DNA from: Lachnospiraceae bacterium
GTDB lineage: Bacteria > Bacillota > Clostridia > Lachnospirales > Lachnospiraceae
NCBI GenBank assembly: GCA_014804495.1
Contig: JAAUZS010000146.1
Coordinates: forward strand, 1-22,738
DNA: 22,738 bases
Direction of reading: 5' to 3'
Notes under the pieces: model-generated
The model's database searches: none
Told to the model about the DNA's origin: nothing
Seen by the model: the letters and a program-made list of their open reading frames with translations, nothing else
Made by a program: the position numbers and the translations under genes
Shown here: positions 21,942 to 22,738 of the stretch, in pieces
Layout: each line of letters begins with the position of its first letter
Position numbering within the stretch: the first letter of the stretch is position 1

Positions 21942-22422
21942 CTTTAAAATCATCCTCCTCGTTCTCTATTTTATCCCTCTTCCTCTTATATAAAAATGTT
22001 AAAAAGGACAATCCTGCAAAGCAGGCTGCAAAAATCATAATAAAATATACTATACCTGTTGCAATTGAACCATAAAGCTTATTATATTGCCGATAGGAAG
22101 AAAAACAAATAAAAATTCCGGAAATCACTCCTGCTATCATACTGGCGAACAAATTAACCTCATTCGTAGGTTCAAACCTTCTGTCCCAGATACCGTTTTT
22201 TATACAGCTAAAGCCTAAATATAGGGCTAGGCACATAAATACGATCAATTCTCCTGCCACATACTGCCACTTTGCCTGACCGTATATATATTGTTGTACA
22301 AGGAGTGATATGGCTAATCCCCAAAAAGCCAGCCAACAGCCGTTATGTTCTATTTTCAACATTTTCTGTTCCTGCATCTCATCCAATTTGTTTTTTATCT
22401 TTAACGATTTTTTCCATTTCAT
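21934..22422 (-). CDS. DUF6773-like four-helix membrane protein
   Basis: The 162-residue protein has a short basic and polar lead (1-27), four membrane helices (about 29-48, 53-73, 91-110, 120-145) and a charged tail (YKRKRDKIENEEDD). The lead EMQEQKMLKIEHNGCWLAFW and the WDRRFEPTNE loop fit the DUF6773 group of Firmicutes membrane proteins, usually encoded next to a small XRE regulator, as here. No function is known. GAGAGGA lies about 8 bp upstream of the ATG. The stop codon overlaps the start of the ATPase gene, so the two are translationally coupled. It may be a membrane partner or sensor of the ABC exporter. Confidence 0.75.
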   Translation of the reverse strand: MKWKKSLKIKNKLDEMQEQKMLKIEHNGCWLAFWGLAISLLVQQYIYGQAKWQYVAGELIVFMCLALYLGFSCIKNGIWDRRFEPTNEVNLFASMIAGVISGIFICFSSYRQYNKLYGSIATGIVYFIMIFAACFAGLSFLTFLYKRKRDKIENEEDDFKDE

Positions 22423-22498
22423 CCTTTATTCCTCTCTTTCCGTTCTTCCGACTCCCATTTAATAAATCTTGCTATCTGCCTGCATCTTCCCTATCGAT

Positions 22499-22726
22499 TT
22501 ATTCCTTATCAGCCTCTTCCTTATCCTCCCCTTCTTCCCAGAATAAGTCATCCAGAGTTTTACCAAGTACGCGGCAGATGGAACGGCATAGATTAATAGT
22601 CGGGTTATATTCCCCCTGTTCAATCGCATTTATTGTCTGCCTTGATACGCCGACCGCCTGCGCAAGCGCTTTCTGCGTCATGTCCTTTTCGGCTCTTGCT
22701 ACCTTAATCGGTATGTTTCTTGCCAA
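22499..22726 (-). CDS. small XRE-family HTH regulator (N-terminus uncertain)
   Basis: The 75-residue product is a single compact HTH_3 domain, with MTQKALAQAVGVSRQTINAI as helices 2 and 3 and EQGEYNPTINLCRSICRVLG after it, ending in an acidic tail (WEEGEDKEEADKE). Such one-domain repressors (YgzD/YozG type) typically sit upstream of DUF6773-like and ABC genes and control them. The frame starts at a TTG at 22726, 12 bp from the edge, with no visible ribosome site, and upstream codons remain open to the edge. The true start may therefore lie outside the window, giving a slightly longer N-terminus. It is separated by 76 bp from the membrane protein gene. Confidence 0.85.
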   Translation of the reverse strand: MARNIPIKVARAEKDMTQKALAQAVGVSRQTINAIEQGEYNPTINLCRSICRVLGKTLDDLFWEEGEDKEEADKE

Positions 22727-22738
22727 TGCTTCTATACC

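Overview
The window looks like chromosomal DNA from a low-to-moderate GC Clostridia member, most probably a gut-type Lachnospiraceae. I infer this from strong AGGAGG ribosome sites, the ptsH-ptsI-rarA arrangement, a CmpB-family membrane protein, a DUF6773-like protein beside a small XRE regulator, and decayed COG5464-type (Rpn/PD-(D/E)XK) nuclease genes of a kind common in that family. Almost everything is transcribed from the minus strand. No rRNA, tRNA, CRISPR array or intact insertion sequence was seen.

Left part (1-6208, minus strand): a type VIIb secretion (T7SSb/Ess) effector operon. In transcription order it holds an EsaA-like membrane protein, a WXG100 protein, an EssA-like single-pass protein, an EsaB/YukD-like ubiquitin-fold protein, three small helical proteins resembling the partner proteins of LXG toxins, and a large RHS/YD-repeat toxin whose C-terminal toxic tip lies beyond the left edge. 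EssB and the EssC motor are absent from the window.

Control region (6209-8360): directly upstream of esaA lie a perfect 62-bp inverted repeat (two 28-bp arms, 6-bp loop), a good promoter, and a 40-codon plus-strand gene for a small exported peptide that was not an obvious long ORF. Converging on it is a 621-residue regulator with an HTH-TPR-HTH-TPR layout. Together these look like an RRNPP-type (Rgg/PlcR/Rap-like) peptide quorum-sensing pair placed to control the secretion operon. This is the most interesting part of the window.

Accessory graveyard (8400-12900): two broken copies of one COG5464-type nuclease gene, their duplicated upstream regions, two paralogous immunity-like proteins, a fragment of a possible third, an orphan polyvalent-toxin-type domain protein, and an unrecognised 130-residue protein with a probably chimeric C-terminus. 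The pattern suggests repeated recombination around toxin/immunity modules.

Right part (12898-22738): ordinary core genes. These are rarA, ptsI and ptsH (minus), a PHP-domain phosphoesterase (plus), and then a minus-strand run read from the right edge: XRE regulator, DUF6773-like membrane protein, NatA-like ABC ATPase, an ABC permease fused to a CPBP protease, YlmH, and a CmpB-like membrane protein. The first four of that run look like one self-regulated exporter operon.
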